A DNA stretch of 64,000 nt from Orientallactaga sibirica. Lineage: Eukaryota; Chordata; Mammalia; Rodentia; Dipodidae. Location: NCBI GenBank assembly GCA_036365145.1, contig JAEOAD010000888.1, positions 1,963,501 through 2,027,500 on the forward strand, written 5' to 3'. Shown here in pieces: positions 34,921 through 48,045 of this stretch (positions are counted from its first letter, which is position 1; each line of letters starts with the position of its first letter). Below the pieces are notes generated by a model that saw nothing but the letters and a program-made list of their open reading frames with translations, had not been told where the DNA came from and did not search any database. The translations under genes were made by a program, and so were the position numbers.

Positions 34921-36890
34921 CAACACCCACCCCGGGGTGGGGGGAACATGTGATTGCTCTCTTGCAGTGTCTCTTCTAAATTTTCCAAAGACTGTTCTCT
35001 CAGTTAGTGGCCATCTTGTCAGCTTTGCAGATTACTGTTCTTAGATCATGACATAATCTTCCATCAATGGCCACCCTGAGACTCTAGCTTTCCAGGTTCA
35101 GCAGATATACCTCGAAAAACCAAAAAAAAAAAAAAAAAAAAAAAACTCTGTTCTTGGCAAGCTGTCTCACTGGTTACACACACACTAAACAAATGCTTTA
35201 CCACAAATGTCTTAATGACTGATAAAAACCTAACATACTGTCCATGGCCCATCCAAAGAAAATTTGTACTTAAGGGACACTTTTCCAATTCAGTGGAAAT
35301 TAAGGAGTTTCCTAATTTACTGACAGCATGGCTGAAGGAATTGAGGAGAACTATAGTAGCACTGACGAAGGAGGAACTGTGAAGAGGAGGGCTTCAAACT
35401 AGGCAGGAATACAATCTCCTGATGAGCCCTCCCCAGACAGTGCATCCTCTCAGAGCAGATGCACAAGCACAGAAAAGAACAGCCTGAAGATGCCCTAGCC
35501 GTCCTATACTAAAGATGCTTTAACCATTTATCTATAGTTATATAATTACATATGGCTTTAGCTACTTACATACTTAAATTGTTTCCTCTAAGAAGCATAG
35601 CTAGTGGTCATTTCCATCTGCTACTTTGCATTCTACTTTATTAAAATACTTTATTTATTTACTTCAGAGAGAGGAGAGAAAGAGACAGATGAGAGAGGGC
35701 AGGAATAATATGGGTGTGCCAGGGCCTCTAGCCACTGCAAAAAAAAACTCTAGATGCCTGTGCCACTTTGCGCATCTGGTTTACGTGGGTACTGGGGAAT
35801 CGAACCTGTGTTCTTAGGCATCGCAGGCAAGTGACTTAACCGCTAAGCCATCTCTCCAGTCCTTCATTCTACTTTAGAACACAAGTGTTTAGAAAAGTGA
35901 ATCTGGGCTGGAGAGGTGGCTTAGCCATTAAGACACTTGACTGCAAAGCCAAAGGACCCACGTAAGCCAGATGCACAAGGTAGCACATGTGTTTGGAGTT
36001 TGTTTGCAGCGGCTGGAGGCCCTGTTGTGCCCATTCTTTATCTCAAATAAATAAATTAAAAAAAAAGAAAGTGAATCTGACAAACCACACACAAGATGTC
36101 TGAACATCCGAAGAAGGTAAGAGTATGGGCTAAGCAGCAGTCCACTAGTGACAGTGTGCCCTCAGGTCACTTTCTGTTCACACAGCCTCTCCTGGTGCTT
36201 CTAGTTACCATCCTTATACTTTCTCCCAGCTGTTACTTCCCTACTGCTTTTCCATCTAGAATCCTTGACCCATCATGACTTACTTCCTTCTTGCACTTAC
36301 CTCCAGGCTGCCGAATGCTGATAGAGAAACCACCCAAAAAGTCCTAAATTTCAATCTCAGGATCATCACTACTATCAAAAACCTAATTAGATTTTCCTTA
36401 TTCAGTGCTTGTCCATCCTTTACTGCAGCTATTCCAAGCCTCCTACATTCTTCGTACACATCAGAACCACCACTGCTCTCATTTAGTTGGTGCCAGTCTC
36501 TACTACTACTCTGGAAAAAGAGAGCATCCGACAACAACTCAAGCGTCCACCAACAAACTTGTGCAGTCATCCTTTCATCCTATTGATTTTTCTTGGATCT
36601 CATCCTCTCTCATTTCTTATAGGTCCTTGTCCAACTTTTAGTTAACTTATTCATTTACTTACTTATTGGCATCTCATGTCTATCTACTTCTGGATCTCCA
36701 AACCATTTGAATGTACTTAAGTTTATCCTACCATAAACAAAGTGGCATCATGTTCATGGTCTGCTTTCTCTGCCTAACCTTGCTCACCACAGCCTTATGG
36801 AGATTCCCACCCCACCTTCCAGAGGCTCATTCACTGTTTAGCCTGCTAGAGCTTGACTTAAAAAAAAATTATTTGCAAGGTGAGAGAGCA

Positions 36891-36921
<31 letters not shown>

Positions 36922-38621
36922 AGGCATTTCAGGGCTTCTAGCTACTGTAAATAAATTCCAGATGCATTTGCCTATGCCACTTTGTGCATCTGGCTTCATG
37001 TGTGTATTGGGGAATCAAACCCAGACTGTCAGGCTTTGCAAGCAAGTATCTACACTGAGCCATCTCTCCAGCCCTAGAGCTTGGCTTTTGTCACAACCAT
37101 CTCATGGAACAGCCCTTGCCAATCTCATATTCTCTCTATTGTTGACTCTAACAATGATGCTATGTCCTGGCCTCAACATTTAGCAGCTTTTGACTTCTTC
37201 AAATACATTTTCTTAGGTTTTGGTTATGCCCCCTACAGTCTACCGGTTTTCCTACCCACCTCTAGTTTTCCCATTTCTATTTTTTTTTTTTTTTTTTTGG
37301 TTTTTCGAGGTAGGGTCTCACTCTAGCCCAGGCTGACCTGGAATTAACTATATAGTCTCAGGGTGGCCTCGAACTCTCAGCGATCCTCCTACCTCTGCCT
37401 CCCGAGTGCTGGGATTAAAGGCGTGCGCCACCACGCCCAGCTTATTTTTTAAATATATATTTTATTTAGTTACTTGAGAGAGAAAGGTACAGAGAGAATG
37501 GGAGCTCCAGGATCTCCAGCCACTGCAAATGATTTCCAGACTCATGCACCTACTTGTGCACCTGGCTTACATGGGTCCAGGGGAATCGAACCTGAGCCCT
37601 TTGGCTTTGTAGGCAAGCACCTTAACTACTAAGCCATCTCTCCAGCCCCCCATTTCTATTTTTATCATAGTCATTTCCCCTGCCATTCATTAATACTTGG
37701 TGTTTTAAAGGATCGCTCTTGGATCTGGCTCTTTTACAAACACAGAAACTCCACAAAGGTCCAGATGCTGCTCTGCTTCTTCTCTAGTATTTACTGTTCA
37801 AATTCCTATATATTTATTTTGGGGTTTTTTTTGGGGGGGTGGGGTAGTGAATTCCAGGTCAGCCTGAGCTAGAGTGAGACCCTACCTCGGGGAAAAAAAA
37901 AAAAAAACAGCCCTATGTTTAGACAATAACATATATATGACGGCTGAGAGTATATTAGTCATAACAGTCAAAAAGTGGACAAAACCTAACCAATTATTAT
38001 TTGGTAAATGTTGTATTACCACACAAAGCAGTATTTTTCAACAATTTTCTTAAAATGAAGTCCTTTCTGCTTACTGGCCACCCTCAGTTGGACCAACATT
38101 GCTCTGCCACAGCCTCTTGTTGCCAGAATGTCCTGCTTCACCAAAGCTCATGGCACTGGAGAAAAACCACTGCCAAAATAAATCTTTCCAAGAGACTTGG
38201 GAACACTCATCATGCCCAGCATTGTGAGATCCTCAGCTTGCCACCGAGTTTCACAGTCTGGCTTTGGTTCTATCCCAATCCCCCCTTTTGGAATGGGAAT
38301 GCTTACCCTGTGTCTTAGCAGTACAGATTTTCCTTTGTGATTTTACAGTGGCTCACAGCCAAGAGTTTTCCTTGAGTCACAAGAGAAAGTTTGGGCTTGA
38401 ACTTCAGAGCAATAATGGAACTGTTAAGAATTTGTGTGCAGAATAGTTGTATGCAGACCCACAGGTGATGAAATCAGCTCTCCACAAAACTGCCTGCTTC
38501 TCAGACATTGTTACAAATTCTGGAGGTCCCTAGTTATATCACATTAAGTGGAATTAAGTGACCTTGTTGTTGTCTGTTTTTAGAGATTATAGTTTAAGAT
38601 GATTTTTTTTTTTAATTTTGT

Positions 38622-38757
38622 CTCATGACGGTGCACACCTCTAATCCCATCACTCAGGAGACAGAGATAGGGGAATCACTTTGAGTTCAAGGCCAGCCTG
38701 GGGCTACAGAGTGAGGTTCAGGTCATTTCTGGGCTATAGTGAGACCCTACCTCAAAA
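38622..38757 (+). repeat. B1 SINE just past the duplication
   Basis: Older B1 whose A tail has expanded into the purine tract that follows. Confidence 0.75.
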
Positions 38758-39003
38758 AGAAAGAAAGAAAAAGAAAAGAAAGAAAGAAAAGAAAAAAAAA
38801 AGAAAAGAAAAGAAAAGAGAGAGAAAAGAAAGAAAAGAAAAGAAAAGAAAAGAAAGAAAGAAACAGACAAACAAACAAAGAAAACAAGGGCTGGAGAGAT
38901 GGCTTAGAAGAGAAAAGAAAAGAAAAGAAAAGAAAAGAAAAGAAAAGAAAAGAAAAGAAAGAAAGCAAAAAGAAACAAACAAACAAACAAACAAACAAAC
39001 AAA
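38758..39003 (+). repeat. Purine microsatellite (GAAA/GAAAA/CAAA) with an embedded SINE head
   Basis: Nearly pure A/G on plus for about 245 bp, ending in (ACAA)n. At about 38888-38908 the first 20 or so bases of a DIP appear, then the GAAAA array resumes. Long frames through it on both strands are low-complexity artefacts. Confidence 0.9.
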
Positions 39004-39275
39004 AGGGGCTGGAGAGATGTAGTTTGTAGTCACAGCAGTGGGAGGCCATTGGCACACCCATTCTCTCTCATTCTATTCTCCAGGCCTCAAATTAAAAACA
39101 GCCAGATGCAAATCTAGCAGTCACTGACACATCAAAAGAACTTGCCCACCAAAGGTGAGAGCAGCACTAACCTGGACATTTTGTAAAATGGCAGCAACAA
39201 GGCCAGTTGTAAAACCATTCTCCCTCTCTAGGGTCTATGACCTTCTCTCTCTCTCTCAAATTAAAAACAAAAAAG
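39004..39275 (+). repeat. Broken DIP pieces
   Basis: A DIP head at 39004 jumps after about 16 bases to late DIP sequence (CTCTCTC at about 39060). A second patch at 39100-39275 has DIP-like words in disturbed order. Heavily decayed or rearranged. Confidence 0.5.
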
Positions 39276-40505
39276 GTTTATTCCCTCCCATGGAGCAGGC
39301 CTCAAATCCAATCAGAGAACAGCTGGCTACCCTCATAACAGTCATGCCACTACTGCACCAGCAAGCACATCCTGCCTGGCAGTCTGCTGCATAGATCACA
39401 GAGTCCACTGCTGGTTAAGACTACTTATGACTTTTCTCCCCCAGCAGCCTGCATAGTACTACCCAGCACTATGGTACCTCGCCAGCAGAAAGAAGATGTT
39501 TTTATGTGTCTAGTGACAAGAATTGAACTTGGAATGGTTAATCATGGTTATTGACTTTATTGGATTGAGAGACACCTGGGAGATTAGTAAAGCAAGGCTC
39601 TGGATGTATGTGTAAGACATGTGCAGAGACAGTTAGATCATGAGGGCTCTGGCCTAATCAATGGTTAATCTGAACAGACTCTTGGGGAAGGCAGGGCCTA
39701 GTTGGAGGGAGTAGGTTACTGAGGATCTTTGAAGGGTCTGTCTTGGTTCTGGCCTCTTCCTCTTACACCTCCCTGCTTCACAGATGCCATAATGTGTGAT
39801 TTACCACAGGCCCACAGCACATCAACAGCCTGACCATGTGTGTTGTGTAACCTTCTAGATTCCTAGGAATATGGTGGATATTTTCAAAGAGTCTTATGGA
39901 CATCAGATTCCCTAGTTTTTCCCTTGCGTTTGTTTTCTTCTGTCAGTCTTCTGTTGCCCTCACCTGGTAGCACTGTCTTAGGTACTCCTGCGTTGTTCAT
40001 CAGCTTGGCTGCAGTTTTAACAAACACCATGGGGATAAGAAAGAGCAAGCTCTCCATCTGATCAAATAAAGTCTGAAATGGAGACAGTCAGTGACTTGCC
40101 AGACAAATCCAAACAGTAAGCAGGTGATTGTCCGGGGACTGCTCTTTAGGGAGGACAAACCCTATGCTTTCAGGGCAGATTCTGAGGCTGCTCTTTTCAC
40201 AGCTACAATCGTGAGGCTACTGGCCTCCTTCAAGGCTAATAGGGAGAGGAGAAAAGAAATCCCTTAATTTAAACTGCCATGAAGCATGCTGTTCTTACAA
40301 AGTTAAGGCGATTTTCCTGAATAAGTCCTTAGATTGTTTCTAGTTTTTAGTTAACTTCTGGAATTCTAAAAAGTTGAACTGAGTTGAAACCAACTTTTCT
40401 CTCTCTTTTACCACTGATTTTTGTTGCTTTTAAAGGGGCAGATTTTTGGAGGTCCTTATTCTATCATTATGGAAGTCAAACACAACAGATCAGTGGTTTT
40501 TATTT
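39276..40505. other. Mostly unique intron 1 sequence, with a possible LTR remnant
   Basis: 39515-39860 looks like an old interspersed repeat (words such as TTGGATTGAGAGACACCTGG, and CTGCTTC-rich late part) that I cannot classify, perhaps an LTR. The rest, 39860-40505, shows nothing recognised. Confidence 0.35.
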
Positions 40506-41272
40506 TGTTTTAATTTGTAAGCAGGGAGGGGGAAGGAAAGGAGAGAATAGGTACCAGGGCTTCTTCCCACTGCAAATGAACTCCAAACACATGCACCACT
40601 TTGTGCATCTGGCTTTATGTGGGTCCTGTGGAATCAAACCCAGGCCATCAGGCTTTGCTTACTTTTTTGTGCCTTTAACTGCTCAGCCACCTCTACAGCC
40701 TCAGATCACAGTTTTAATTTCAGCTTTGCCACTGACTTTGGCAAGTTATTGAATTTTTTTGTGTGCCTGCTTTAGCAGGAAAATAATATAGCTACCATCT
40801 AGGTTTGTGTTAAAATTAAATAACAATGTAATGTGTGTAAAGCAAAGGGAAGTATAAGCAATGAAAAATACACATTTTTAGGAATTCGATAAACTGTTAT
40901 TTTGGCACACACATAAAAACAATATAATGGGCTAGAGTGATGGCTCAGTGTTAAGGATGCTTGCTCGCAAGCTGCCAGTCCATTTTCAATTCCCCAGTAC
41001 CCATGTAAAGGCAGGTGCACAAAGTAACACATGTGCCTGGAGTTCATGTACAAGAAGCCCTGGTGCACACATTCCCCCCCTCAACACACACTCAAATAAA
41101 GAAATTTATATTAAAATATATATATATAGGTTTTCTAAGGTAGGGTCTCGCTCTAGTTCAGGCTGACCTGGAATTCACTATGTAGTCTCAGGGTGGCCTT
41201 GAACTCACAGTGATCCTCCTACCTCTGCCTCCCAAGTGCTGGGGTTAAAGGCATGTGCCACCGTGCCTGCCT
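40506..41272. repeat. DIP, DIP, B1
   Basis: DIP minus 40506-40700, unique 40701-40928, DIP plus 40929-41100, B1 minus 41130-41272. Confidence 0.8.
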
Positions 41273-41417
41273 AAAAAATAAAAATATTTTTAAAAATAAC
41301 ATGATATCCTATTTTAATGCAATAAGTGCCCTCATGAAACTAACATCTCAAAATAAAATAAAGTGAACATCTGATGGTTGTTAAAACTGTTTGTTATAGA
41401 AGGAACTCAGGACAGGA

Positions 41418-41653
41418 GGGCTGGAGAGATGGCTTAGCAGTTAAGACGCCTGCCTGCGAAGCCTAAGAACACAGGTTCAATTCTCCAGATTCCACGTTTA
41501 GCCATACTCTAAAGGTGATGCCAAGGGCGCAATGCCGCACTTGCCAACAAGGGGCCCATGCGACTGGAGTTCGTTCACAGAGGCTAAGAGGTCGCTGGTG
41601 CGCGCTCTCTCTCTCTCTCTCTCCCTCTGTCTCTCACAAATAAAAAATTAAGG

Positions 41654-41687
<34 letters not shown>

Positions 41688-41870
41688 CAGGCCAGGTGTG
41701 GTGGTGTATGCCTTTAAACCCAACACTTGGGAAGCAGAGGTAGGAGAATCGCCATGAGTTTAAGGCCACCCTGAGACTACCAAGTGAATTCCAGGTCAGT
41801 ATGGGCTAGAGCAAGACCCTACCTTGAAAAACCAAAACCAAACCAAACCAAACCAAAACAAAACAAAACA
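41418..41870 (+). repeat. DIP (type b) and B1
   Basis: Type-b DIP 41418-41645 whose CTCF-like word is degraded, then a run of about 29 A, then B1 41692-41870 with (AAACC)n tail. Confidence 0.85.
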
Positions 41871-41978
41871 AGACAGACAACTCAAGACATTATTTTCTTA
41901 TCCAACCACTTTGTATATAATCCATATTGAAGGCTAAATACAGGTCATGCTCAGACTTGTTGAAATAAAAGCTCTGGG

Positions 41979-42945
41979 ACAGACTGGAGGAATGCCTTAG
42001 TGGTTAAGGCCTGTAAAGCTTAAGGACCCAGGTTCAATTCCCCAGTACCCACATAAGCCAGATGCACAAGGTGGTGCATGTGTCTGGAATTTGTTTGTAG
42101 TGGCGGGACGCCCTGGTGTGCCCATTCTCTTTCTCTATCTGCCTCTTCCTCTCTCTTTCAAATAAATGAATAAATAAAATAAAACATATTTTTAAAAAGT
42201 TCCAGGACTAAATTTTCTAGGAATATCAATGTTAGAACATTAGTAAGATAAAGGATGTTTTGCCAGTGCAGTAAAATCAGCAAATGTTTTGTTAGGTAGC
42301 AAGTCAAAAAGAAAATCAGGGGAAACAGCTCAGCAGTTAAAGGTACTTGTTTACAAAGCCTGCCAGCCCAGGCTCAAACCTCTAGTACTCAGATAAAGCC
42401 AGATGTACAAAGTGGTGCATGCATCTGGAGTTGTTTTCAGCAGCATCCTGGCATCCCTACTCTCTTTCCCTCTCTCCCCTCAAAATAAATATTTTTTAAA
42501 TGTCCTTGGTGGGCTGTAGAGTTGGCTTAGTGGTTAAAACACTTGCCTGCAAAGCCAAAGGACCCAGGTTCAATTCCCCAGGACCCATGTAACCCAGATA
42601 CACAAGGTGGTACAGGTGTCTAGAGTTCAATTGCAGCAGCTGAAGGCCCTGGTGCGCCCATTCTCTCTCCTTCCCTCTGTCTCTCTCTGCTTCTCTTTCC
42701 CAAATAAACAAATTTTTAAAAAATTTAAATGTCCTTGGGGCTGGAGAGATGGCTTAGCAGTTAAGGCATTTGCCTGCGAAGCCAAGGGCCCAGATTTGAT
42801 TCCCCAGAACCCATGTAAGCCAGATGCACAAGGTGGCACATGAGTCTGGAGTTCATTTGCAGTGACTAGAGGCCCTGGTATGCACATTCTCTCTGTCTCG
42901 CTGCCTCTTTCTCTCTCTCTCAAATAAATAAACATTAAATATTAA
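41979..42945 (+). repeat. Four DIP SINEs on the same strand
   Basis: 41979-42185, 42318-42490 (decayed head GGGGAAACAGCTCAGC), 42511-42718, 42737-42945. Confidence 0.85.
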
Positions 42946-43032
42946 AAAATGTCCTTTACTAGTCAGCAAAGTCCTCTGCCTGGATTGAAGGTAAAGGCAT
43001 GGAGCTGTCTGACCAATGAGGGTGCAACACAA

Positions 43033-43665
43033 GGGCTCATGGTGCATGCCAGTAATCCCAGCACAGAGCCCAAAGTAGGAGGATCATTGTGAGTTCAAGG
43101 CCAGCCTAAAACTAGAGTAAATTCCAGGTCAGCCAGGGCTACAGTGAGACCCTATCCTGAAAAACAAAAACAAAAGAATCAGTCCTCACTATGACTGCCA
43201 GTCATTGATGCTCTTAGCATATATGCACAAAGAAACCAATAAAGAAAGCTTACCATAGTGTTCAACAGTTCATACTGTGTATATAAAATATATATTAGGA
43301 TGTTTGTCCTTTTGTTAAAAGTGACCTGCATGAGTTGAGCAGGATCAGGAGGTAAGGTGGGAACTGGGGTTAAAGAATCCTTATACATTTTACTCTCTCT
43401 TATCTAAGTGTACATAAAGTCATATAATTGTGTATTTTTAAAAGTACTTGCTTTAAACATATTTTTATTTTTAATTTATTTATTTAAGACAGAGGGAGGG
43501 GGAGAGAGAGAGAATGGGCACACAAGGGCCTCTAGCCACTGCAAACAAACTTCCAGACACGTGCCACCATGTGCCAACTGGCTTTACTTGGGTACTGGGG
43601 AATCAAACCTGTATCCTTTGGCTTTGTTGGAAAGTGCCTTAACTGCTAAGCCATCTCTCCAGCTC
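43033..43665. repeat. B1 and DIP
   Basis: B1 plus 43033-43172 and DIP minus 43463-43665, with about 290 bp of unique DNA between. Confidence 0.8.
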
Positions 43666-44279
43666 CCCCCCCCAAGCACTTTCTTAATATTTTAAAATTC
43701 TAAATGTGTATAGAGTATTACAAATTAAAGAAAGATGTACTAAATTGTGTTTGTTATATACTGTGAAATCTTCCAATCATTCATGAATTCAAACAGATGC
43801 TTTGGATCTAGAAGAAACTGTGGGTACAAACAGGAAAAAAATTATGAGTACATCAAAAAATACATTATAGTATTCAGGTAGAGAGCTCAAATGGAATTTA
43901 AATTGCAATGTCTACATTGGATCATGAGACACCCTATGGAGAAATTCAACAGATGATATTGTATGCTTAGTGTTTTGTCACTGATGGTTTTGGCACAAGA
44001 AACATGTATTGTACCTAAATGAATTATTTTCATGCTTTATGTGCAGGACTGAAGTGGTTGAAAGCAAGTCATAGTGACAAAAAGTAAAAGTCAAACAAAC
44101 TTGCTAAGTCAAATAGTTTGTGTGGGCAGAAAAATGACTGCAGTAATTATATGCCAAGTATTTTATTGAAAAGTCTGAACATATATGTCCTCATCCCCCC
44201 CCACCCCCAGTTAGAAAGGGTTCAGTGGTGTGCACAAATCAAGAAGGAAGCAAACAATATAGCAGGCCAGAAGAGCTCT
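43666..44279. other. Unique intron 1 sequence
   Basis: AT-rich. No gene or repeat recognised. Confidence 0.5.
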
Positions 44280-44862
44280 TCATAGCCAGCACAGCAGTGC
44301 TCATCTGTAACCCTGGCTCCCAGGAAGTGGAGGCAAGAGGACCACGGGTTTTATGCCAGCCTAGACCCTGGCTCAACCAACTAATCAATTAAAAATGGGA
44401 AGGCAGGGCTGGAGATAGCTTAGCAGTTAAGGTATTTGCCTGTGAAACCTAAGGACCTAGGTTCAATTCCCCAGGACCCACATAAGCCAGATGCACAAGG
44501 TGACACATGCGTCTGTAGTTCGTTTGCAGCAGCTGAAGGCTCTGGTGATGCACATTCTCTCTCTCTCTCTCTCTCTGCCTTTCTCTTTCTCTCAAATAAA
44601 AACAAATAAAACTAGGGAATGGAGAGCTTGAAGGAATTATATAGATCTGTCCTAATCTCCCTGAATGAACACTATTCATTGAGTATAAAAAATGAACAGG
44701 AACAGCCGGATGTGGTGGCGCATGCCTTTAATCCCAGCACTTGGGAGGCAGAGGTAGGAGGATTGCCATGAGTTCGAGGCCACCATGAGACTACATAGTG
44801 ATTTCGAGGTCAGCATGGACCAGAGTGAGACCCTACCTCAAAAAAAAAAAAAAAAAAAAAAG
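44280..44862 (+). repeat. Decayed B1, DIP, B1
   Basis: Old B1-like 44280-44385, DIP 44407-44615, B1 44705-44862. Confidence 0.75.
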
Positions 44863-45218
44863 AACAGGAACATCAAGTTTTATAACAGAGCAGACTTAAT
44901 TACACTTTTGTAAGCACAATGATAGCAAATGTAAGAACATACACTGGAAATGTTCCTTCTCCCAACCTGGCCACTCTTTTTCATGAATGTTAAATAATAC
45001 CATACTCCCAGCTTCTGTTCCTTACAGATGTGTCCCCATTTCTCTGTCTCAAGAACATGAGAATTTCTTGCACCAAATTCCCACCCTGTCCTATTTCTAA
45101 GGAACTCTGGCTACTTATAGCCTATTTTCAAATACCAAAATGAGCACTCAAATTTGTCTTAACGTCTACAGCCCAGAAAATGTGCACAAACGAATGTGTA
45201 ATGTAAGTCAAAATCTGA
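44863..45218. other. Unique intron 1 sequence
   Basis: Nothing recognised. Confidence 0.5.
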
Positions 45219-45700
45219 ACTTTTTTTTGGGGGGTGGGGGGTAGGATCTCATTCTAGCCCAGGCTGACCTGGAACTCACTCTGTAATTGTTCCAGGCTGG
45301 TCTCCAACTCAAAGCAAACCTCCTAACTCTTCCCCTGAGTGCTGGGATTAAAGGCTAAGGTCAAGTACTGGGATTAAAGGTGTGCGCCACCATGCCCAAC
45401 TTTTTTTTTTTTGGGGGGGGTGGGGTTGGAGGGTTAAAAGTCTTTACTTTTCAAAACAAAAAATCTTTACCTTTCTTTAGCTTAGCAAAGGTTCCAGTTC
45501 CATTCTACCAGGGCTGTCAAAATGATTGTTTTTTTGTTGTTGGTTTTTTTTTTTTTTTTTTTGAGGCAGGGTCTCACTCTGGTCCAGGCTGACCTGGAAT
45601 TAACTATGTAGTCTCAGGGTGGCCTCGAATTCTCGGCGATCCTCCTACCTCTGCCTCCCGAGTGCTGGGATTAAAGGCGTGCACCACCACGCCTGGCTTT
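45219..45700 (-). repeat. Two B1 SINEs, the first with a duplicated head
   Basis: B1 minus 45219-45403 repeats its TGGGATTAAAGG word at about 45340 and 45369 around the insert CTAAGGTCAAGTA. B1 minus 45541-45700 is intact. Confidence 0.8.
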
Positions 45701-45794
45701 GATTGGTTTTTTTCCTAGATTATATCTCAATATTAAACAACTCTACATAATTTTTTCTCAAAAATTGTACTTCTTTTTAAAAAGTATTTATGAG

Positions 45795-46712
45795 AGGACT
45801 GGAGAGATGGCTTAGCGGTTAAGGCACCTGCCTGCTAAGCCTAAGAACGCCCATTTGATTCTTCAGGCCCCACATTTAGCCAGACACAAAGTGACACAAG
45901 GGCACAGTGATGCACTTGCCCACAAGTGGGTGCACACATCTGGAGTTCATTCACAGAGGTTAACTGGGCTCCATGTGCCAGGCAGAGCCCACAACATGTC
46001 CATTCTATGTGCACAGTGTTGACTTGTATGATTCTAAACAACTGAAGGATTTTCCAAATTTAAAAATGTAGGGCTAGATTTATTGTAAGTACAGAAGTTG
46101 TCTACTTTAAAAAAAAAATTTTTTTTTAAGCCGGGCATGGTGGTGCACGCCTTTAATCCCAGCACTAGGGAGGCAGAAGTAGGAGGATCACCGTGAGTTC
46201 AAAGCCACACTGAGACTACATATTGAGTTCCAGGTTAGCCTAGACTAGAGTGAAACCCTACCTCGAAAAAAATTTTTTTAAAGTAGGGCTAGAGAGATGG
46301 CTCAGTAGTTAAGGCCCGCTCTAACAACCTGAATTTGATTCCCCAGTAACCACAAAGTGGCGCAAGCATCTGGAGTTCATTTGCAGCAGCTAAAGGCCCT
46401 GGCATGCCATTTGCATGCGCACTCTCTCTCTCTCAGGGGTGGTGGCACATGCTTTAATCCCAGCACTTGGGAGTCAGAAGTAAGAGGATCACTGTGTGTC
46501 TAAGGCCACCGTGACACTACATAGTGAATTCCAGATCAGCCTGGGCTAGAGTGAGAACCTACCTCAAATACTTTCCCCTCCCAAAAAAGGAATGTAGTCT
46601 GTGGTATTTCATCTTTTTTTTTTTTTTTTTTAAACTACTGAGGATTCAACCCAAGGTAGTGAGGAGCATGGGAGGCAAGCCCTGTCCCACTAAGCTAGAT
46701 CCCCAGGCAGCC
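45795..46712. repeat. SINE cluster DIP, B1, DIP, B1, ID-like
   Basis: Type-b DIP plus 45795-45960 (tail lost), B1 plus 46128-46270, DIP plus 46285-46435, B1 plus 46434-46575 joined to the DIP tail, and an ID/B4-like remnant on minus at about 46630-46712. Confidence 0.75.
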
Positions 46713-47240
46713 TTCACCTTCCTTTTAAGTTTGTTTCCTCATAGTATCTTATCTTTGACATCCTTGCTTTCTGGAGCTTAAAGTTTATAAAGATCTACTA
46801 CTATTTTAAAATATCAGAGCTGTAAAAGCTTGGAATCTTGCAAATCTGAGTGTTTACTCAGCACCATTAGTATGGTCACTCAGATACAGAAGAGGATGGA
46901 TTCAGGGTGGAGACCTCTGGAGAAAGATGCACACTCTCCTTCTGACAGCTGTTCTATTTAGTCTTCAGAAGAACTCGTATCCTCCCTCACATTTATTTTT
47001 AGGCTCCAGGCTGAAAATGTAAGTTGATATCACCTTCAATTATCAACATCAGAAAATACTACTTAAGCTTTTGCAGAAATAAATCAATTCCCCATTAATT
47101 ATCTTACATTTGTGGTAGACATGATCTCTTAGGCAAAGAGATGGTAGTCTAGGGACACCATACACTACAGACAGTCTCTGATGAACTTGAGAAATTTGGA
47201 ACCACACCACAGACACTCCTGACTTTAAAAAAAGAGTTAC
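46713..47240. other. Unique intron 1 sequence
   Basis: No gene or repeat recognised. Confidence 0.5.
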
Positions 47241-47246
47241 TTACTT

Positions 47247-47285
<39 letters not shown>

Positions 47286-47467
47286 TTTGAGAGAGATAGA
47301 GAAAGGCAGAGAGAGAATGGGTGTGCCAGGGCCTCTAGCCACTGCAAACAAACTCCAGACACATGCACCACCTTTTGCATCTGGCTTACATGGGTCCTGG
47401 GGAATCGAACTTGGGTCCTTTGGCTTTGCAAGCAAGTACCTTAACTGCTAAGCCATCTCTCCAGCCC
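47241..47467 (-). repeat. DIP SINE with expanded (TTTA)n tail
   Basis: About 11 TTTA units at 47246-47288 derive from the AAATA tail. Confidence 0.85.
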
Positions 47468-47887
47468 ACTCCTGCCTTTTCTACCCAAGTCTGCTAGGCA
47501 CAGTGTTACACTAAGCTTCCACACACACAGCTAAGACTCACTCAGCACACACTGTGTAATTCAGTGTGGGAAGTTGAAGGACAGGCTTCATCCTTTCAGT
47601 CCAAGAACTTATAGTCAACATGCATCTCCACAGGAAATTGAAAAGTCTGATACAGCAGGACAAGGGAACTGTGGAGCCTCATGGGCCCAGGAATCTGGAG
47701 ATAACATCCACAGGCACACCACTCATGTACTTTAAGCAAGAAACCTTACTTTTAACTTGTTCTACCATACAAATAAAGTATTCCCAAAGGGTCCCTCAGG
47801 AACCTGTCACATTTTTATTAGCTTTCTTGAAGTGTAACTTACTTCTAAGACTCATTTAAAAATGTACAAAGAAAAAAAATGTACAAA

Positions 47888-48045
47888 GCTGGGTGTGGTG
47901 GTGCATGCCTTTAATCCCAGCACTCGTGAGGCAGAGGTAGGAGGATCACCATGAGTTCAAGGCCACCCTGAGACTACATGTGAATTCCAGGTCAGCCTGG
48001 GCTAGAGTGAAACCCTACCTCGAAAAAACAAAAAACAAAAAAAAA
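47888..48045 (+). repeat. B1 SINE
   Basis: Preceded by AAAATGTACAAA, which also occurs just upstream at 47861. This is a probable target or slippage duplication. Confidence 0.85.

Larger units (their letters stand above)
33429..38605 (+). repeat. Tandem duplication, copy 2
   Basis: Same order as copy 1: DIP minus 33530-33755, DIP minus 33764-33965, B1 plus 34084-34236, ID plus 34837-34920, scrambled B1 remnant 35070-35145, DIP minus 35635-35862, DIP plus 35906-36067, DIP minus 36860-37075, B1 minus 37280-37440, DIP minus 37445-37650, partial B1 plus 37850-37908. Differences from copy 1 are mostly one-base changes in homopolymer length, apart from a diverged patch at 35001-35150. Confidence 0.9.

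Noticed and set aside
38758..39003. CRISPR-like array
   Set aside because: Units are 4-6 bp with no spacers, in a rodent genome; it is a microsatellite.
38681..39061. Lys/Arg/Glu-rich frames (plus) and Phe/Ser/Leu-rich frames (minus)
   Set aside because: Translations of the purine microsatellite; low complexity only.
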